DNA of 9,594 bases from Methanomicrobia archaeon. Lineage in GTDB: Archaea > Halobacteriota > Syntropharchaeia > Alkanophagales > Methanospirareceae. Under the pieces are notes generated by a model. The model was given only the letters and a program-made list of their open reading frames with translations. It was not told the DNA's origin and made no database searches. The DNA is taken from contig JAFGKP010000066.1 in NCBI GenBank assembly GCA_016928455.1, positions 1 through 9,594 on the forward strand, written 5' to 3'. The position numbers and the translations under genes are program-made. Shown here piece by piece: positions 6,807-9,594 of this stretch. How positions within the stretch are numbered: position 1 is the stretch's first letter; each line of letters opens with the position of its first letter.

Positions 6807-7751
6807 ATGGCAGAAGACCGGCTATTAACAGCACTGGAGCGCAGACGGAAGGAGGCGCGAATTTTACGGATACTCCGTGATCCAATCGGGGTATTTCGTG
6901 AAAATCCCTTGCGGTTGGGGTATATCTCGGGTGCCATTGGTGGCTGTCTTATGTTCCTTGCGTATCTCTATGGCTGGGAGTTTGTGGCACCGACCGATGC
7001 ATACATCCTCGCAGCACTGGTCGCCGCAATCCCACCAACCGCATACCTGTACGTGGAGCAGAAGCGTGAGCGGAAGGCGGACAATGAATTCCCCGGCTTG
7101 CTGCGCGATCTCGCGCAGGCGAAACGAGCGGGACTCACCTTGATCGATGCCTTCTCGCTGACCGCGGAAGGGAACTACGGCGTGCTGACCGACGGGCTCA
7201 GAACACTGGTCTGCCATCTTACCTGGGGTATCTCGTTCGAAGATGCGTTACGCATGTTCGCCAGACGGTATCCCACGCGAATCATTAAGCGTTCAATAGC
7301 GATCATTATCGAAGGATACCGGGTGGGCGGCGATGTGGGCGAGATTCTGAAGGTGGCGGCAGATGACGTTATGGAATTACGAACCCTGGAGAAAGAACGC
7401 ATCTCGGATATGAGCGTCTATGTGATTATCTGTTACACTATCTTCTTCGTCTTCCTTGGTGTCTTGCTCGTGCTCTACCACTCCTTTATTCCGATGATGG
7501 TGGAGGCTTCGGCGCGCGTAGAGGGTACGGGAATGGGGGGCATGTTTACGGCCATCAAGGATGTTGAGAAGATGAAGATGCTCTTCTTCCATTGCGGGAT
7601 CATTCAGGGTGTCTGCACGGGTCTGGTAGCAGGGAAGATGGGCGAGGGGAAAGTGATTGCCGGTCTGAAGCACGCGACCGTCCTCGCACTGGCGACCTTC
7701 TTCTTCTTCGCGCTCCTGAAGATCGTTCCGCCGATGACCGCGCCGCTCTAA
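6807..7751 (+). CDS. T2SSF-domain membrane platform protein 2 (ArlJ/TadB-like)
   Basis: This is the second membrane platform subunit, 314 residues long. It has a basic N-terminal cytoplasmic segment, helices near 39-56, 63-83, 203-226, 257-276 and 285-306, and a T2SSF-type domain at about 93-195. That domain contains EFPGLLRDLAQAKRAGLTL and YRVGGDVGEIL (GGD at 174-176). The equivalent segment of the neighbour has NLPYAISYISAMASIGV, so the two are distant paralogues that may form a heteromeric platform. The ATG at 6807 was chosen over an upstream in-frame start at 6699 that would overlap the previous gene by about 100 bases. GGAG at 6790-6793 is 13 bases from the ATG, rather far. It is the last gene of the rightward cluster; a convergent gap follows. 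Confidence 0.9.
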   Translation: MAEDRLLTALERRRKEARILRILRDPIGVFRENPLRLGYISGAIGGCLMFLAYLYGWEFVAPTDAYILAALVAAIPPTAYLYVEQKRERKADNEFPGLLRDLAQAKRAGLTLIDAFSLTAEGNYGVLTDGLRTLVCHLTWGISFEDALRMFARRYPTRIIKRSIAIIIEGYRVGGDVGEILKVAADDVMELRTLEKERISDMSVYVIICYTIFFVFLGVLLVLYHSFIPMMVEASARVEGTGMGGMFTAIKDVEKMKMLFFHCGIIQGVCTGLVAGKMGEGKVIAGLKHATVLALATFFFFALLKIVPPMTAPL

Positions 7752-7810
7752 TGCACGGGTCTTCACTGACTTTTGCCGTTACTCAGGAGTGACAAGCGGG
7801 TGAGCGCTCT

Positions 7811-7820
7811 CCGCATGCGG
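7811..7820. other. Palindrome in convergent gap
   Basis: CCGCATGCGG is a perfect 10-bp palindrome in the 125-bp space between the converging platform and ndk genes. A second, TCACGTGA, is at 7857-7864. There is no following T tract, so a terminator role is uncertain. No gene or RNA is recognised in 7752-7876. Confidence 0.35.
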
Positions 7821-7865
7821 CTCGGCAGAATCAGAAGGGATAATGTACCGCAGCACTCACGTGAA

Positions 7866-7890
7866 CTCAGCTGAGCTCAGCTCAGCTCAG
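7866..7890. repeat. Pentamer repeat and 14-bp palindrome across the ndk stop codon
   Basis: Five consecutive 5-mers read CTCAG, CTGAG, CTCAG, CTCAG, CTCAG; the second is the inverse complement of the others. This produces a 14-bp perfect palindrome AGCTGAGCTCAGCT at 7869-7882. The tract contains the ndk stop codon (7877-7879) and encodes its final residues (PELS). It could form a hairpin at the 3' end of the ndk message or reflect slippage expansion. Confidence 0.6.
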
Positions 7891-8341
7891 GGAAGTGAAT
7901 GCCGATTTCGCGGTTCGCCGCGGCTTCGGAATCGGACGCATGCACCACATTATGTCGCGTATCGATCCCGAAATCCGCGCGTATCGTGCCAGGCTGAGCC
8001 TCACGCGGGTCTGTTTTGCCCGCGGTCTCACGTGCGACGTTGATGGCATTCAAGCCTTCGAGCATCAGAGCGATCGTGGGGCCTGAGGTCATGTAGGCGA
8101 CCAAAGCATCGAAATATTCCTCACCCTTGTGCTCCGCATACTGCGTCTCCGCCACCTGCTTCGTGAGTTGCACCAGCTTCAACGCGGCGATAGTCAAGCC
8201 CTTTCGCTCGAATCGCTCAATGACCGTACCGACAAGGCCGCGCTCAATACTACCTGGCTTGATCATCACGAAGGTCCGCTCCTTTTTCGGTGCCGCAACT
8301 TCACGTTCGCTCAGTCCTTCGCTGATCGCCACCTCGCTCAT
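7877..8341 (-). CDS. ndk: Nucleoside diphosphate kinase
   Basis: The enzyme transfers the gamma phosphate from ATP to nucleoside diphosphates through a phosphohistidine, in the cytoplasm. From the preferred ATG at 8341 it has 154 residues, close to the usual size. The active-site His is in NVVHASDS (134), with the nucleotide-site residues Lys28 (MIKPGS), Tyr68 (YAEHKG), Arg104, Thr110 (GKTDP), Arg121 (PGTIRADFG) and Asn131 all present. One deviation is that the near-universal Asp after Lys-Pro is Gly (KPGS instead of KPDG/KPDA). The start is uncertain. An in-frame ATG at 8398 gives 173 residues with an unconserved leader (MTTLSSTSKT) and no ribosome binding site, whereas GGGTGGTC about ten bases before the 8341 ATG resembles an archaeal one. 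It may be the last gene of the leftward group, or be transcribed from the AT-rich stretch at 8399-8412. Confidence 0.95.
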   Translation of the reverse strand: MSEVAISEGLSEREVAAPKKERTFVMIKPGSIERGLVGTVIERFERKGLTIAALKLVQLTKQVAETQYAEHKGEEYFDALVAYMTSGPTIALMLEGLNAINVARETAGKTDPREAQPGTIRADFGIDTRHNVVHASDSEAAANREIGIHFPELS

Positions 8342-8446
8342 CGTTCGCCAGACCACCCGCCTGTACGGTGTTTTGCTGGTAGACGATAGCGTGGTCATTC
8401 ATAAAAATGAAAGAAGTCAGTCCGAATAAGCAAGTCGCCCACGCAG

Positions 8447-9313
8447 TCACCAGTAGCTGCGTACCAGTTCAACGTTTCTTTTGAGCTCGTCGTAATCCAT
8501 CGCTTCTTTCTTGCGGCTCTTCCAGAACGTCTCAATCAGCAGATATCTGCACGAGGTCGATTTCAGGAGCTTGAATACCCGTTCAAGATCAAGCGTACCT
8601 CTGCCGAGAGAGAGGTGATCCTGGAGCACCGAGCCGACACACGCGCAGTCATGCACATGCGTTACCAGTAGCTTCTGGCCGCAGCGATCCACCCATCGCG
8701 TGAGATAGTCTATGAAGTGCTCACCGCTCTTCAGCTCCTTCGTTTTGGTATGATACACTTCAGCCTTTATTGCATGCCCGATGTCCAGGGTGAACTGTAA
8801 CCGGGGATAGAAGTGTGAGAGCGCGTCATGCAGGAGCTCGGATCGCTCACAGGTCGTTAATTCGTTCTCAACGCAACCTGTCAAGCTGAACGCCATGGCC
8901 GCTTGCGTCAACGCTTCACAGCATGCCAGCATCCTTTGCTGTATCTGCGGTCGAACGTCCTCGAGCTTGTAAGTAGGGATTTTAACGGGCAGGTGGAAAT
9001 TGTAGTAGAGTGTCCGGGGATGGAAGGTTGCTGAAAAGGCCATGCAGCTCCGCACTATACGCAGACCAGCCTCTGCCAGATCGTCGCGTGGATGTGCAAC
9101 GGGCGTATCGAGCGGTGAATGGAAGCCTATGCGTATACCATAGTCCTCCAGCAAACGCAGCAGCTCTTCTCGCTCTGTATTCGACATCGAATCGGGCAGC
9201 GGATAATCCAGGGAGAACTCGATGTAGTCCAGGTCGAGTTGCTGGAGCTTTCGTAAGGTCTCGGAAAAGGGTCGGTTTCCATACCACACCGGCGCGCCGA
9301 GTAGGATCTGCAT
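8447..9313 (-). CDS. Xylose isomerase-like TIM-barrel protein (sugar phosphate isomerase/AP endonuclease 2 family)
   Basis: This is a predicted metal-dependent TIM-barrel enzyme of 288 residues, the usual size for the family. Motifs run in order: GFHSP (His65), YNFHLP (His107), VENE (Glu149/Glu151), LDIGH (Asp177, His180), VTHVHD (His219, His221), LSLGRGTLD (235-243) and LLIET (Glu261). These correspond to the barrel-strand metal ligands of the endonuclease IV/xylose isomerase superfamily. Members are sugar-phosphate isomerases or epimerases, or apurinic-site endonucleases, and the sequence alone does not decide the substrate. The closest general description is archaeal sugar phosphate isomerase/epimerase. 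The ATG at 9311-9313 is preceded by AGGA with eight bases spacing and lies 9 bases after the stop of the NfeD-like gene, so the two are probably co-transcribed. It is fairly rich in Cys (for example 131-132, 223, 225). Confidence 0.85.
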   Translation of the reverse strand: MQILLGAPVWYGNRPFSETLRKLQQLDLDYIEFSLDYPLPDSMSNTEREELLRLLEDYGIRIGFHSPLDTPVAHPRDDLAEAGLRIVRSCMAFSATFHPRTLYYNFHLPVKIPTYKLEDVRPQIQQRMLACCEALTQAAMAFSLTGCVENELTTCERSELLHDALSHFYPRLQFTLDIGHAIKAEVYHTKTKELKSGEHFIDYLTRWVDRCGQKLLVTHVHDCACVGSVLQDHLSLGRGTLDLERVFKLLKSTSCRYLLIETFWKSRKKEAMDYDELKRNVELVRSYW

Positions 9314-9322
9314 CGCTCAGTC

Positions 9323-9594
9323 CTATTTGCGTTTCACCCGCAGGGTCAAGCCATCGCGGTCCACGATCTCCACCTTCACGCCCCGGGGGATCATTTCTCC
9401 CGCTACGGCGCGAGCGTTCCAGATCTCTCCGCGCAGTTTGACGGTGCCCTCATCCTCGGTGATCATGGACTCAGCCTTTGTTATCCGTCCGATGAGCTCC
9501 TCGCCACCGACCTGTGCTCGCCGTTTCCTGATCTTGAGGACCGCACCGACGGCGAAGAAGAAGAAGAGCGCAGAGGCGATAGCGACGCCGAGGA
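9323..9594 (-). CDS. NfeD-like membrane protein, C-terminal part (5' end outside window)
   Basis: The last 89 residues are visible. A hydrophobic helix (visible residues 1-19, ASALFFFFAVGAV) is followed by a basic stop-transfer (KIRKRR). A small C-terminal soluble OB-type domain follows, with LIGRITKAES, GTVKLRGEIWNARA, IPRGVKVEIV and DGLTLRV. This is the NfeD C-terminal pattern (GxxG...GxVxxxGExWxA...GxxVxVxxxxGxxLxV). NfeD proteins usually act with an SPFH/stomatin-type membrane protein, which would be expected just outside the window. Whether this is the long form with an N-terminal ClpP-like protease domain or the short form cannot be seen. The TAG stop is 9 bases from the next gene start. 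Confidence 0.88.
   Translation of the reverse strand, partial: LGVAIASALFFFFAVGAVLKIRKRRAQVGGEELIGRITKAESMITEDEGTVKLRGEIWNARAVAGEMIPRGVKVEIVDRDGLTLRVKRK

Noticed and set aside
3948..7751. Archaellum (arl/fla) operon
   Set aside because: Only ATPase- and platform-type genes are present. There are no archaellins or ArlF/G/H proteins, and the two platform paralogues point to a pilus- or Tad-like system instead.
1..9594. CRISPR array, tRNA, rRNA or insertion sequence
   Set aside because: No regularly spaced direct repeats, no T-loop-like GGTTCRANTCC pattern, no rRNA-like sequence and no transposase-like frame or terminal inverted repeats were seen by eye.

Overview
The window reads as archaeal, most likely from a methanogen-related euryarchaeon (Halobacteriota/Methanomicrobia-like). 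The reasons are an S-layer-type surface protein resembling the DUF3821/MEMAR_RS02690 family, an archaeal ArlI/GspE-type ATPase with two separate ArlJ-type membrane platform proteins, archaeal-style TATA elements, and tight ATGA-type gene overlaps. The assignment rests on family resemblance only; no rRNA or tRNA gene is present to fix the taxonomy.

Layout. Positions 2-304 (+) hold the tail of a stand-alone response regulator, followed by a T-run and a hairpin in a convergent gap. Positions 488-2947 (-) encode a large secreted surface protein with a signal peptide, several beta-sandwich-like blocks, a Pro/Thr linker and an unusual two-helix C-terminal membrane anchor. A 105-bp divergent promoter region (2948-3052) separates it from a rightward cluster at 3053-7751. 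That cluster contains a membrane-anchored protein with two OB-fold-like domains, a secretion/pilus ATPase with an N-terminal coiled coil, and two T2SSF (ArlJ/TadC-like) membrane proteins. These genes overlap or lie 10 bp apart and probably form one transcription unit. A short palindrome-rich convergent gap (7752-7876) follows. Then comes a leftward group: an NfeD-like protein (truncated by the window edge), a xylose-isomerase-type TIM-barrel protein 9 bp downstream of it, and nucleoside diphosphate kinase.

How the genes may work together. The ATPase and the two platform proteins are the cytoplasmic motor and inner-membrane core of a type IV pilus-like or secretion machine. No pilin or prepilin peptidase is encoded in the window, so its filament or substrate is unknown. 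The first gene of the cluster is translationally overlapped with the ATPase and encodes an extracytoplasmic double OB-fold protein on a Pro/Thr stalk, so it is a candidate dedicated surface partner of the machine. The divergently transcribed S-layer-like protein has a parallel architecture (signal peptide, beta domains, Pro/Thr stalk, membrane anchor) and shares the promoter region, suggesting a combined cell-surface module. This OB-fold/ATPase/double-platform/S-layer-like arrangement is the best candidate in the window for an incompletely described system. The NfeD, TIM-barrel and Ndk genes look like ordinary housekeeping or metabolic genes.
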